Below are positions 1-7,901 of a stretch of DNA of 64,000 nucleotides, one piece after another. The position numbers and the translations under genes are program-made. The notes beneath the pieces were generated by a model, which did not search any database, was not told the DNA's origin, and was given only the letters and a program-made list of their open reading frames with translations. Origin of the DNA: Streptomyces sp. YIM 121038 (GTDB lineage Bacteria; Actinomycetota; Actinomycetes; Streptomycetales; Streptomycetaceae). The stretch spans positions 5,599,501 through 5,663,500 of the forward strand of contig NZ_CP030771.1 of NCBI RefSeq assembly GCF_006088715.1, read 5' to 3'. The stretch's first letter is position 1, and every line of letters starts with the position of its first letter.

Positions 1-715
1 CGTTGCCGTACGACACCAGGCGGCCGAAGGTGGCGAGCGCGTCGAGGCCCGCGCGGAAGGCGTCGCCGCCGACCGGGTCGAGGGCGAGGTCGACGCCGCG
101 CCCGCCGGTGGCCGCGCGGGCCGCGGCGGCGAAACCGGCCCCGCTGTCGACGAACACCTCGTCGTAGCCGTACCGGCCCGCGTACTCCGCCTTGGCCGCG
201 CTCGACACCACACCGAACACCGTGGCCCCCGCGGCCTTCGCCAGCTGGCCGACGACGGTGCCGACCCCGCCCGCCGCGCCCTGCACGAGCACGGTCTCGC
301 CCGCGCGCAGCCGGCCGACCTCGTGCAGCAGGGCGTGGGCGGTGGGCAGCACGGTGGGCAGCGTGGCGGCCGTCCGCAGGCCGACGCCCGCGGGGACCGG
401 GAAGACGGTGGCGGCGTCGGCGACGGCCACCTCGGCGTAGGCGCCGCCCGCGGTGAGCGCGGCGACCTCCTGGCCCGCCTCGACGCCCTCGACGCCCGCG
501 CCCACCGCGCGTACCCGCCCCGCCACTTCCAGGCCGGGAACGAACGGCAGGTCCGGCACGCGGTAGCCCTCGGCGCGGGCCTTGAGGTCGGCGAAGTTCA
601 CGCCCGCGTACGCGACGTCGACGGCGACCTGGCCGGGCCCGGGCTCGGGGGCTTCGGTCTCGACGGCCTCAAGGACCTCGGGCCCGCCGAACTCGTGGAG
701 CTGGACTGCGCGCAT
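1..715 (-). CDS. Zinc-type alcohol dehydrogenase / quinone oxidoreductase (partial)
   Basis: NAD(P)H-dependent quinone oxidoreductase of the medium-chain dehydrogenase superfamily. The C-terminal part lies beyond the left edge; 238 codons are visible. The GroES-like N-terminal half is present (GVNFADLKAR near residue 38, PGLEVAGRV). The Rossmann half starts with VQGAAGGVGTV near residues 143-153, and GRGVDLALDPVGG follows near residue 205. There is no catalytic zinc cysteine pattern in the visible part, which fits the QOR (zeta-crystallin-like) branch. The ATG start is divergent from an ArsR-like regulator 110 bp away, and the shared spacer carries repeated half-sites, so that regulator is the likely controller (inference). 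The substrate cannot be told from sequence. Confidence 0.9.
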   Translation of the reverse strand, partial: MRAVQLHEFGGPEVLEAVETEAPEPGPGQVAVDVAYAGVNFADLKARAEGYRVPDLPFVPGLEVAGRVRAVGAGVEGVEAGQEVAALTAGGAYAEVAVADAATVFPVPAGVGLRTAATLPTVLPTAHALLHEVGRLRAGETVLVQGAAGGVGTVVGQLAKAAGATVFGVVSSAAKAEYAGRYGYDEVFVDSGAGFAAAARAATGGRGVDLALDPVGGDAFRAGLDALATFGRLVSYGN

Positions 716-734
716 GGGTGTCTCCCGGTGCTTG

Positions 735-784
735 GTGTTCGATCTGGATTGAACACTCGGGACTGTATGGTTTTCATCGAACAC
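735..784. promoter_or_regulatory. Three half-sites (GTGTTCGAT family) in a divergent promoter
   Basis: GTGTTCGAT at 735-743 faces ATTGAACAC at 748-756, forming a near-perfect inverted repeat. A further ATCGAACAC lies at 776-784. The string GAACACTCGG is duplicated at 751-760 and 779-788. Inverted and direct copies between an oxidoreductase gene and an ArsR-like gene are the usual layout of an autoregulated operator. Binding is inferred, not shown. Confidence 0.5.
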
Positions 785-825
785 TCGGCAAGTCCCTGAC
801 CCTCACGGAACGAGGAGGCGGGCCC

Positions 826-1152
826 GTGGCCCCACCCAGCAGCCACCGCGCGGCACCCGTGCACGCGCGCCCGGAGGACGTCAGCGTGCAGGAGGCCCTC
901 GCCGCGCTCGCCGACCCCGTACGGATGCGTCTGGTACGGGAGCTCGCGGGCTCGCCGGACTGGTCGCGGGCCTGCGGCAGCTTCGACGTGCCCGTCGGCA
1001 AGGCCGCGCTGAGCCACCACTTCGCGGCGCTGCGGGCCGCGGGCGTCGTCGAGCAGCGCGACGAGGGCCCGCGGCGGGTGAACCGGCTGCGGCGCGAGGA
1101 GTTCGACGCGCGCTTCCCGGGGCTGCTCGCCCTGGTGCTGCGCGGGGACTGA
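826..1152 (+). CDS. ArsR-family winged-helix regulator
   Basis: Small (108 residues) winged helix-turn-helix repressor. The GTG at 826 is preferred because GAGGAGG lies just upstream and the ArsR-like homology begins soon after. QEALAALADPVRMRLVRELA near residue 22 is the typical ArsR first helix pair. GKAALSHHFAALRAAGVV near residue 58 is the recognition helix, and the following RRVNRLRREEF is the wing and last helix. No metal-binding Cys/His cluster of the ELCVCDL type is present, so a metal role is unlikely. It is divergent from the quinone oxidoreductase gene and probably represses it and itself (inference from context). Confidence 0.85.
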   Translation: MAPPSSHRAAPVHARPEDVSVQEALAALADPVRMRLVRELAGSPDWSRACGSFDVPVGKAALSHHFAALRAAGVVEQRDEGPRRVNRLRREEFDARFPGLLALVLRGD

Positions 1153-1172
1153 CCCGGCCCCGCCGCCGGGCC

Positions 1173-2093
1173 TCAGTCGGAGGCGATCGCGTCCAGCTGG
1201 GCGCGCAGATAGGTGTGCGAGTCGGTGCCGCGCACGTCCGTACCCGGGTCGCACTCGTAGAAGTACACCAGCGACATCAGCTCCTCGGCGGGCTCCTCGG
1301 CCGGGGGCGGCAGCACGCGGTGACGGCCGGAGCGCCAGCGGCCGCCGGTCCAGCGCGCCATCAGATCGCCGATGTTGATCGTGAACGCCGCCGGGTCCCA
1401 GGGCGCGTCCTGCCAGCCGTCGGCGTCCGTGAACACCTGGAGCCCGCCCCGGCCCGCCTGCCGGTCCAGGACGGTGACCGTGCCGAAGTCGGTGTGCGGG
1501 CCGATGCGGAACTGGCCCGGCGCGGGGGCGCCGACCGTGTCCCGGCCCGGATACCAGTTGATGTTGAAACCCCAGGTGGGGTGGCCGGTGTGGCGGGTGA
1601 AGAAGTCCTCGGGCTCGCCGAGCGCGGCCGCGAGCAGGGCGAGGAGCTGGTCGGAGAGCGCGCGCATCAGCGACAGATACGTCTCCACGGGGGTGCGCAG
1701 GCCCGGGGTCTCGGCGGGCCAGGTGTTGGGCGCGAACCACTCCGCGTCGACGGCCGGGTCGCCGGTCGGCTCGTCGGCGGCGAAGGACAGCGACTCCTTC
1801 AGGTCCGGCGGGGACGGGGTGCCCTCGGCGTAGCTGTTGGCCTCCGCGCCGGGGCCCAGCCAGCCGCGGGCGCCCACGCGCACGGCGTAGCGCCGCTTGG
1901 CCTCCGGGGGCAGGCGGAAGAAGGAACGGGCCTCTTCGCGGATCGTGGTGCGCAGGGCGGGGGCCACGTCGTGGCCCGTGACGAGGAGGAAGCCCGCGGT
2001 GCGGAGGCCCTCGTCCACGGCCCTGGTGATCTCCTGGCGGTCGCCGGGAGTGCCGGTGCGCCAGGTGCGCAGGTCGACGGTGGGGATCGTCAT
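1173..2093 (-). CDS. 2-oxoglutarate/Fe(II) oxygenase-like (isopenicillin N synthase-like) protein
   Basis: 306-residue jelly-roll non-heme iron oxygenase. The N-terminal DIOX_N part begins TIPTVDLRTW, as in IPNS/flavonoid-type enzymes. The HxD iron ligands are H200 and D202 (IGPHTDFGT) and the distal histidine is H258 (GRHRV). The Arg of the R-x-S co-substrate motif, expected about 14 residues after H258, appears to be Leu272 (LMS, with Ser274 kept), so normal 2-oxoglutarate binding is uncertain. The ATG at 2093 is chosen because the family alignment begins there; in-frame upstream sequence is only translated repeat DNA. The gene converges with the ArsR-like gene. Substrate unknown. Confidence 0.85.
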   Translation of the reverse strand: MTIPTVDLRTWRTGTPGDRQEITRAVDEGLRTAGFLLVTGHDVAPALRTTIREEARSFFRLPPEAKRRYAVRVGARGWLGPGAEANSYAEGTPSPPDLKESLSFAADEPTGDPAVDAEWFAPNTWPAETPGLRTPVETYLSLMRALSDQLLALLAAALGEPEDFFTRHTGHPTWGFNINWYPGRDTVGAPAPGQFRIGPHTDFGTVTVLDRQAGRGGLQVFTDADGWQDAPWDPAAFTINIGDLMARWTGGRWRSGRHRVLPPPAEEPAEELMSLVYFYECDPGTDVRGTDSHTYLRAQLDAIASD

Positions 2094-2126
2094 GGTGGCT
2101 ATGGTGCCCTCGCGGTGCGCCCCTGA

Positions 2127-2283
2127 CCCGCCCCTTCCCGAACAAGGGGGCTCCGCCCCCTTGGACCCCCGTATCGGCGCTCCGCGCCTCGTCCTCAAAC
2201 GCCGGACGGGCTATGAATAGCCCCTCCGGCGTTTGAGGAGCGGGGGTCTGGGGGCGGAGCCCCCAGTTTCGGGAAGGGGCGGG
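2127..2283. repeat. Streptomyces interspersed repeat, two arms in inverted orientation
   Basis: Two related ~70-85-bp arms face each other. Each contains CCCCTTCCCG, a GGGGGC-TCC-GCCCCC mini-hairpin, GACCCCCG and ACGCCGGA-GGGCTA. The arms meet at 2196-2238, where CAAACGCCGGA pairs with TCCGGCGTTTG around a TGAA loop. The same family recurs near 30.6, 30.9 and 35.7 kb. It lies just downstream of the small membrane-protein gene and could act as its transcription terminator (inference). Confidence 0.75.
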
Positions 2284-2311
2284 ATTGGGGAGGCCCCCGG
2301 CAGGGGCGCGC

Positions 2312-2620
2312 TCAGGACTCGTCGCGCCGGTCGGTGTCCTTGTCCAGGTCCCTGTTCAGGTTCTTCAGGAACTCGGGGTTGTCGTCGGGGGCGACCCAGC
2401 CCCCGCGGGAGCCGTTCGCCCGGCCGGCCGCAGGCCCCCGCTTCTTGCCGGTGACGAACCAGGCGATCGGGCCGAGGAGGACCTCGCCGAAGAGGAGCAC
2501 GATGATGACCCACACCACCTTCGGGAGATGGCGCACTTCCTTCTCGGGCGTGTTGAGCACATCGATGAAGGCGTAGATCCACACGGCCAGGACCAGCAGG
2601 AACGGCAGATACCTGAGCAT
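2312..2620 (-). CDS. PLDc_N-domain small membrane protein
   Basis: 102-residue integral membrane protein with two predicted membrane helices at about residues 4-22 and 36-58. These are joined by a short polar loop and followed by a charged cytoplasmic tail rich in Asp, Asn and Arg. The pattern of a first helix ending in FIDVL and a second helix with VVWVIIVLLFGEVLLGPIAWF matches the phospholipase D nuclease N-terminal (PLDc_N) family, which is found alone in many actinobacteria and has no known catalytic activity. The ATG at 2620 gives the family's usual length; longer in-frame starts add only low-complexity residues. It is divergent from ubiD with an 88-bp spacer. Confidence 0.75.
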   Translation of the reverse strand: MLRYLPFLLVLAVWIYAFIDVLNTPEKEVRHLPKVVWVIIVLLFGEVLLGPIAWFVTGKKRGPAAGRANGSRGGWVAPDDNPEFLKNLNRDLDKDTDRRDES

Positions 2621-2708
2621 GTGTCGGAGATCCCCCAGAGAGCGGAGTGCGGGCGCCGGGCGTACCCGGTGACGGGGCCAGGGTAGCCGGTGACCGATAC
2701 TTGACCGC

Positions 2709-4160
2709 ATGGCTTATGACGATCTCCGCTCTCTGCTGAGGGCACTGGAGCGCGAGGGCGATCTGAAGCGGATCAAGGCCGAGGTCGACCCGTATCTGGA
2801 GGTCGGCGAGATCGTCGACCGCGTCCAGAAGTCCGGCGGCCCGGCGCTCCTCTTCGAGAACGTCAAGGGCAGTGACATGCCCCTCGCGATGAACGTGTTC
2901 GGGACCGACCGGCGCCTCCTCAAGGCCCTCGGCCTGAAGTCGTACGGCGAGATCAGCGAGAAGATCGGCGGGCTGCTCAGACCGGAGCTGCCGCAGGGCT
3001 TCGTCGGTGTGCGCGAGGCCTTCGGGAAGCTCGGCGCGATGACGCACGTGCCGCCGAAGAAGGTCAAGGACGCGCCGGTCCAGGAGGTCGTGCTCCGGGG
3101 CGACGACGTGGACCTGGACCGGCTCCCGGCCCTGTTCACCTGGCCGAAGGACGGCGGTTCCTTCTTCAACCTGGGGCTCACCCACACGAAGGACCCGGAG
3201 AGCGGCGTCCGCAACCTCGGGCTCTACCGGCTCCAGCGCCACGACCGGCGCACCATCGGCATGCACTGGCAGATCCACAAGGACAGCCGCAACCACTACC
3301 AGGTGGCGGCGCGGCGGGGCGAGCGCCTCCCGGTCGCCATCGCCTTCGGGTGCCCGCCCGCCGTGACGTACGCGTCCACCGCGCCGCTGCCCGGCGACAT
3401 CGACGAGTACCTCTTCGCGGGCTTCCTCCAGGGCAAGCGGATCGAGATGGTCGACTGCAAGACCGTGCCGCTCCAGGTGCCCGCGCAGGCCGAGGTCGTC
3501 ATCGAGGGCTGGTTGGAGCCCGGCGAGATGCTCCCCGAGGGGCCCTTCGGCGACCACACCGGCTTCTACACGCCGCAGGAGCCGTTCCCCGCGCTGACGA
3601 TCGACTGCGTGACGATGCGCAAGCGGCCGCTGCTCCAGTCGATCGTGGTGGGGCGCCCGCCGACCGAGGACGGCCCCCTTGGCCGGGCCACCGAGCGGTT
3701 CTTCCTGCCGCTGTTGAAGATCATCGTGCCGGACATCGTGGACTACCACCTGCCGGAGTCGGGCGGCTTCCACAACTGCGCGATCGTCTCGATCGACAAG
3801 AAGTACCCCAAGCACGCGCAGAAGGTCATGCACGCCATCTGGGGCGCGCACATGATGTCCCTGACCAAGCTGATCGTGGTCGTGGACTCCGACTGCGACG
3901 TCCACGACCTGCACGAGGTGTCGTGGCGGGCGCTCGGCAACACCGACTACGCCCGTGACCTGACCGTCGTCGAAGGACCCGTCGACCATCTCGACCACGC
4001 CTCCTACCAGCAGTTCTGGGGCGGCAAGGCGGGCATCGACGCGACGAAGAAGTGGCCCGAGGAGGGCTACACGCGCGACGGGGGCTGGCCGGACATGGTC
4101 GAGTCGGACCCGGACACCGCGGCACTGGTGGACCGTCGCTGGCGGGAGTACGGCCTGTGA
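2709..4160 (+). CDS. ubiD: UbiD-family decarboxylase, menaquinone (futalosine) branch
   Basis: 483-residue prenylated-FMN-dependent decarboxylase expected to remove the carboxylate from prenylated 6-carboxy-1,4-naphthoquinol. UbiD hallmarks are a TIGMHWQIHKDS segment and LPEGPFGDHTGFYTP near residues 277-291, which carries acidic residues of the cofactor/metal region. The next two genes, a UbiA-type prenyltransferase and UbiX (prFMN maker), overlap by four bases each, so this is the late menaquinone operon. The arrangement matches the S. coelicolor SCO4490-4492 set as I remember it. There is no Shine-Dalgarno sequence before ATG 2709. GATACT at 2696-2701 is 7 nt upstream, as in leaderless Streptomyces transcripts. 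Confidence 0.93.
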   Translation: MAYDDLRSLLRALEREGDLKRIKAEVDPYLEVGEIVDRVQKSGGPALLFENVKGSDMPLAMNVFGTDRRLLKALGLKSYGEISEKIGGLLRPELPQGFVGVREAFGKLGAMTHVPPKKVKDAPVQEVVLRGDDVDLDRLPALFTWPKDGGSFFNLGLTHTKDPESGVRNLGLYRLQRHDRRTIGMHWQIHKDSRNHYQVAARRGERLPVAIAFGCPPAVTYASTAPLPGDIDEYLFAGFLQGKRIEMVDCKTVPLQVPAQAEVVIEGWLEPGEMLPEGPFGDHTGFYTPQEPFPALTIDCVTMRKRPLLQSIVVGRPPTEDGPLGRATERFFLPLLKIIVPDIVDYHLPESGGFHNCAIVSIDKKYPKHAQKVMHAIWGAHMMSLTKLIVVVDSDCDVHDLHEVSWRALGNTDYARDLTVVEGPVDHLDHASYQQFWGGKAGIDATKKWPEEGYTRDGGWPDMVESDPDTAALVDRRWREYGL

Positions 4161-5059
4161 GCTCCGCTTCCGCCGCGCTGCCGCAGCCGGGACGTACGAA
4201 AGCGTTCCTGCGGCTCGTCATGATCGAGCACTCCGTGTTCGCGCTGCCCTTCGCCTACATCGCCTCCCTGACGGCGATGTACGAGTGGGACAAGAACATC
4301 CACTGGGGGCGGCTGCTCCTGGTCACCATCTGCATGGTGGGCCTGCGCACCTTCGCGATGGCCGCGAACCGCATCATCGACCGCGAGATCGACGCCCGTA
4401 ACCCGCGCACCGCCCACCGCGAGCTGGTCACCGGCGCCGTCACGGTGAAGTCCGCGTGGACCGGCGCGCTCATCGCCGTCGTGGTCTTCCTGGGCTCCGC
4501 CGCGCTGCTCAACCCGCTGTGCCTGGCGCTCGCGCCGGTCGCCGTGATCCCGATGGTGGTCTATCCGTACGGCAAGCGGTTCACCAACTTCCCGCAGGCC
4601 ATCCTCGGTCTCGCGCAGGCCATCGGGCCCGTCGGCGCCTGGCTCGCGATCAGCGGCGAGTGGTCCTGGACCGCCGCGATCCTGGGCCTCGCGGTGGGTG
4701 TGTGGATCGGCGGCTTCGACCTGATCTACGCCTGCCAGGACGTGGAGACCGACCGGGAGGTCGGCGTCCTCTCGGTGCCCGCGCGGTTCGGCGTCCCGGC
4801 CGCCATCTGGGGCGCGCGCGGCTGTCACGCCGTCACGACGGCGCTGTTCGTCTGGTACGCCCTGGCCACCGGCGCGGGCGCGTTCTTCTGGCTCGGCCTG
4901 CTCATCGTCGCGGGCGCGTTCCTGTACGAGCACTCGATCGTGCGGCCGCACGACCTGTCCCGCCTCAACCGCGCCTTCTTCCAGGTCAACGGCTTCATCG
5001 GCATCGCGCTGTTCGTGTGCGCGCTGCTCGACCTGCTGGTGCGCGGGCTCACGGTATGA
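4157..5059 (+). CDS. mqnP: Menaquinone biosynthesis prenyltransferase MqnP
   Basis: 300-residue UbiA-superfamily membrane prenyltransferase that attaches the polyprenyl tail to the naphthoquinone nucleus made by the futalosine route. The two Asp-rich Mg-diphosphate motifs are visible: N71-RIIDREID-79 and D195-VETD-199. About eight hydrophobic helices follow the usual UbiA pattern. The GTG start at 4157 overlaps the ubiD stop by four bases (GTGA), and the 3' end overlaps ubiX by four bases, indicating translational coupling. The assignment to MqnP rather than a generic UbiA rests on the flanking ubiD/ubiX and on mqnE only 1.6 kb downstream. Confidence 0.92.
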   Translation: MSSASAALPQPGRTKAFLRLVMIEHSVFALPFAYIASLTAMYEWDKNIHWGRLLLVTICMVGLRTFAMAANRIIDREIDARNPRTAHRELVTGAVTVKSAWTGALIAVVVFLGSAALLNPLCLALAPVAVIPMVVYPYGKRFTNFPQAILGLAQAIGPVGAWLAISGEWSWTAAILGLAVGVWIGGFDLIYACQDVETDREVGVLSVPARFGVPAAIWGARGCHAVTTALFVWYALATGAGAFFWLGLLIVAGAFLYEHSIVRPHDLSRLNRAFFQVNGFIGIALFVCALLDLLVRGLTV

Positions 5060-5769
5060 CGGGAGGCGGCGGGCCCGTGGATAGGCTGCGGGGCGTGAAC
5101 GCGGGAGATACGGAGCGTAGGCCCTGGGTCGTGGGGGTGTCGGGCGCTTCCGGCACCCCGTACGCCGCGGCGCTCCTGCGGGCGCTGCTCGCGGCCGGGG
5201 AGAGCGTGGACCTGGTGGTCTCGCGGGCCTCGCGCCTGACGCTGCTCGACGAGACCGGCATCTCGTTCCGGGACGCGCACTGGCGCGAGGACCTTCAGGA
5301 GTGGCTGGCGCGGGGCGCGGACGGCAAGCCGGGCACGTTCGGGGTGGACACCGAGGGCGTGCGCTACTGGGCGGCCGGTGACCTGGCGGCGGGACCGTCG
5401 TCGGGTTCGTACGCGACGAAGGGGATGCTGATCGTGCCGGCGTCCACGGCGTGCGTGGCCGGGGTGGCGCTGGGGCTCTCGAAGGACCTGCTGCAGCGCG
5501 TGGCGAGCGTGACGCTCAAGGAGGGGCGGCGGCTCGTGGTCTGCGTACGGGAGACCCCGTTGAACGGGCAGACGCTCCGGCACCTGGTGAGCCTGGACGA
5601 GGCGGGCGCGATCGTGCTGCCCGCCTCTCCGGCGTTCTACGCGGGGGCGACGCACATCCAGGATCTGGTGGACTTCGTCGCCGGGCGGACGCTGGACGCG
5701 GCAGGGGTGCCGCACCAGCTGTACCGCCGCTGGAAAGGGGAGCTAGGAGGCGGCTCCCGTGAGGCCTGA
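5056..5769 (+). CDS. ubiX: UbiX flavin prenyltransferase
   Basis: 237-residue flavin prenyltransferase that makes prenylated FMN for the adjacent UbiD decarboxylase. The Rossmann-like FMN site is VVGVSGASGTPYA near residues 25-37. The conserved GSYATKGMLIVPAST and the C-terminal QDLVDFVAGRTLDAAG segment are present. ATG 5056 overlaps the mqnP stop (ATGA). A GTG at 5095 is an alternative start giving 224 residues, closer to bacterial UbiX, because the first 13 residues are not family-like. The Arg/Glu-rich LKEGRRLVVCVRETPLN is the substrate-phosphate region typical of UbiX. Confidence 0.92.
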   Translation: MTGGGGPVDRLRGVNAGDTERRPWVVGVSGASGTPYAAALLRALLAAGESVDLVVSRASRLTLLDETGISFRDAHWREDLQEWLARGADGKPGTFGVDTEGVRYWAAGDLAAGPSSGSYATKGMLIVPASTACVAGVALGLSKDLLQRVASVTLKEGRRLVVCVRETPLNGQTLRHLVSLDEAGAIVLPASPAFYAGATHIQDLVDFVAGRTLDAAGVPHQLYRRWKGELGGGSREA

Positions 5770-5800
5770 GCGCCCCGGAAGGGAACGCTCCGGGGCGGGG

Positions 5801-5932
5801 CTAGCGCTTCTTCGCGCCCCGCGACTTCTTGGCGGCCTTGCGGGCCGCCGTGACGGACTGGTGGGCACGCGAGCGGTTGGCCAGGTCCTGAAGCTCGCGC
5901 ATACGGGCGTAGGCCATCTCGATCGTGTACAC
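5801..5932 (-). CDS. 43-residue basic protein between ubiX and the Lrp gene
   Basis: Short reading frame, too small for most gene callers. It starts at GTG 5932 with AGGAG 8 bases upstream and ends in TAG at 5801. The protein begins YTIEMAYARMRELQDLANRS and finishes with a Lys/Arg/Ala tail (AARKAAKKSRGAKKR), giving a strongly positive net charge. It looks like one amphipathic helix followed by a nucleic-acid-binding type tail. I recall a similar tiny gene at this spot in other Streptomyces, which supports it being real, but no function is known to me. It converges with ubiX. Confidence 0.65.
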   Translation of the reverse strand: MYTIEMAYARMRELQDLANRSRAHQSVTAARKAAKKSRGAKKR

Positions 5933-6023
5933 GGGGAACACTCCTGAAGAATTCGAAGGATCGTCGTTGATCGGCTGAACATCCGGAAGATTCGCAGGGT
6001 CCGGACCCTGTTACGCCTTAGAT

Positions 6024-6035
6024 TCTACACGTAGA
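6024..6035. promoter_or_regulatory. TCTAC-AC-GTAGA palindrome upstream of the Lrp/AsnC gene
   Basis: Five-base arms around a two-base centre, in an AT-richer stretch 37 bases before the regulator's ATG and in the spacer shared with the 43-residue gene. Lrp/AsnC proteins commonly bind such short palindromes in their own promoters; autoregulation here is inferred. Confidence 0.4.
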
Positions 6036-6071
6036 CTCGCGAAAACGCTAAATAATGAAAGGCTTCGACCT

Positions 6072-6527
6072 ATGGATGCCGTGGACAGGCAGCTCATCCA
6101 GGCTCTGCGCGAGAACGGCCGTGCCTCCTACGCCGAGCTCGGGCGCCTCGTCGGTCTCTCCGGGCCCAGCGTCACCGACCGCATCAACCGCCTGGAGGCG
6201 GCCGGCGTCATCACCGGCTACCGCGCGACGGTCGACTCCGCGTCCCTCGGCCTCGGCGTCACCGCGCTGATCGGCATCTCGCTGTCCGACGCCGCCGACC
6301 ACGAGGACGTCGCCCGGCGCCTGCGCGACCTGCACGAGATCGAGGACTGCTGGTTCATCGCGGGCGACGACTCGTACATGCTCAAGGTCCGCGCCAACGA
6401 CGTGGACGGCCTGGAGAAGACCATCCGCCGCCTCAGCGGCACCAAGGGCGTCTCGCGGACGCGGACGACGATCGTCCTCTCCACCAAGTGGGAGAACCGG
6501 GTCGGGGAACTCCCGGAAGAGGTCTAG
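6072..6527 (+). CDS. Lrp/AsnC-family transcriptional regulator
   Basis: 151-residue regulator. The N-terminal helix-turn-helix is residues 1-60: DRQLIQALRENGRASYAELGRLVG, then SGPSVTDRINRLEAAGVITGY, the classic Lrp signature. The C-terminal RAM ligand domain is residues 65-145, with the dimer/ligand GDDSYMLKVRAND segment. It sits directly upstream of mqnE in the same direction with a 104-bp gap, and near ubiX, so a role in quinone or amino-acid supply is possible but unproven. The ATG at 6072 gives exactly the standard family length. A palindrome upstream suggests autoregulation. Confidence 0.92.
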   Translation: MDAVDRQLIQALRENGRASYAELGRLVGLSGPSVTDRINRLEAAGVITGYRATVDSASLGLGVTALIGISLSDAADHEDVARRLRDLHEIEDCWFIAGDDSYMLKVRANDVDGLEKTIRRLSGTKGVSRTRTTIVLSTKWENRVGELPEEV

Positions 6528-6631
6528 GCGCGCAGCGCCGTGAGGGGGCGCCTCCCGCCCGGAGGGCGGGGGAGTACCGTTGGCGGGTCTGTCACAGGTC
6601 GTCGGTCGTCGGAAAGTTAGAGGTACGGCAC

Positions 6632-7795
6632 ATGGACGCAGGGCTCAAGCGCGACCTTGAGCAGAAGGTCCGCTCCGGGGAGCGGCTGTCCCGCGAGGAC
6701 GGCGTCGCCCTGTACGAGTCCGACGACCTGGCCTGGCTCGGCGGTCTCGCCCACGAGGTGCGCACCCGCAAGAACGGCGACGTGGTGCACTTCAACGTCA
6801 ACCGGCACCTCAACATGACCAACGTGTGCACGGCCTCCTGTGCGTACTGCTCCTTCCAGCGCAAGCCGGGCGAGAAGGACGCGTACACGATGCGCATCGA
6901 GGAGGCCGTCCGGCTCGCCAAGGCGATGGAGGCCGACAACCTCACCGAGCTGCACATCGTCAACGGCCTGCACCCGAACCTGCCCTGGCGCTACTACCCG
7001 CGCTCGCTGCGGGAGCTGAAGGCCGCGCTGCCGAACGTCTCCCTGAAGGCGTTCACGGCCACCGAGATCCACCACTTCGAGACCATCTCCGGCCTGTCCG
7101 CCTCCGAGATCCTCGACGAGCTGATCGACGCCGGTCTGGAGTCGCTGACCGGCGGCGGCGCCGAGATCTTCGACTGGGAGGTCCGCCAGCACATCGTGGA
7201 CCACAGGACCCACTGGGAGGACTGGTCCCGCATCCACCGCCTGGCGCACGAGAAGGGGCTGAAGACCCCCGCGACGATGCTGTACGGGCACATCGAGGAG
7301 CCCCGGCACCGCGTCGACCACGTGCTGCGGCTGCGTGAGCTCCAGGACGAGACCGGCGGCTTCCAGGTCTTCATCCCGCTGCGCTACCAGCACGACTTCG
7401 TGGACGTGCAGGACGGCAAGGTCCGCAACCGGCTCCAGGCCCGCACGAAGATGGCCTCCGGCATCGAGGCCCTCAAGACCTTCGCCGTCTCCCGGCTGCT
7501 CTTCGACAACGTGCCGCACGTCAAGGTCTTCTGGGTCATGCACGGCCTGGCCACCGCGCAGCTCGCGCTCCAGCACGGCGCGGACGACATGGACGGCTCC
7601 GTGGTCGAGTACAAGATCACCCACGACGCGGACAACTTCGGCACGCCGAACAAGCTGACCCGCGACGACCTGCTCGACCTGATCCGTGAGGCCGGGTTCC
7701 GCCCGGTGGAGCGCAACACGCGCTACGAGGTCATCCGCGAGTTCGCAGGGCCCGACCGGGAGCTGCGCGAGTCGCCGCAGCCGATGCGGTTCTGA
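6632..7795 (+). CDS. mqnE: Aminofutalosine synthase MqnE (radical SAM)
   Basis: 387-residue radical SAM enzyme that joins the chorismate-derived 3-[(1-carboxyvinyl)oxy]benzoate to SAM, forming aminofutalosine. The [4Fe-4S] motif is C66-x3-C70-x2-C73 (CTASCAYC), preceded by NVNRHLNMTNVC. Downstream signatures of the MqnE/MqnC/CofH group are HIVNGLHPNLPW, LKAFTATEIHHF and TPATMLYGHIEEPRHRVDH. ATG 6632 follows an AGAGG ribosome-binding site. MqnA, which makes the substrate, lies at 31.8 kb, and MqnC, which acts later, at 63.1 kb, both on the same strand. Confidence 0.96.
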   Translation: MDAGLKRDLEQKVRSGERLSREDGVALYESDDLAWLGGLAHEVRTRKNGDVVHFNVNRHLNMTNVCTASCAYCSFQRKPGEKDAYTMRIEEAVRLAKAMEADNLTELHIVNGLHPNLPWRYYPRSLRELKAALPNVSLKAFTATEIHHFETISGLSASEILDELIDAGLESLTGGGAEIFDWEVRQHIVDHRTHWEDWSRIHRLAHEKGLKTPATMLYGHIEEPRHRVDHVLRLRELQDETGGFQVFIPLRYQHDFVDVQDGKVRNRLQARTKMASGIEALKTFAVSRLLFDNVPHVKVFWVMHGLATAQLALQHGADDMDGSVVEYKITHDADNFGTPNKLTRDDLLDLIREAGFRPVERNTRYEVIREFAGPDRELRESPQPMRF

Positions 7796-7818
7796 CCCGC
7801 CTCCTGCGGGGGCGGGTC
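7794..7818 (+). terminator. Hairpin after mqnE
   Basis: GACCCGCC (7794-7801) pairs with GGCGGGTC (7811-7818) around a 9-base loop that overlaps the mqnE stop codon. There is no strong T-run, so termination may be partial. Confidence 0.45.
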
Positions 7819-7901
7819 GCCGTGCTTCACTGGAGGGGCTCGTCCGGCTCGGGCTGATTCGGGATGCTCGGGCCTAAGTCGGAACGGAAGAGTGGATTGA
7901 C

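Noticed and set aside
6552-6575. Terminator after the Lrp gene (CCCGCCC-GGA-GGGCGGG)
   Set aside because: The stem is only 7 bp with a 3-base loop and no T-run; it may be mere GC-rich sequence, and mqnE could be read through from the Lrp gene.
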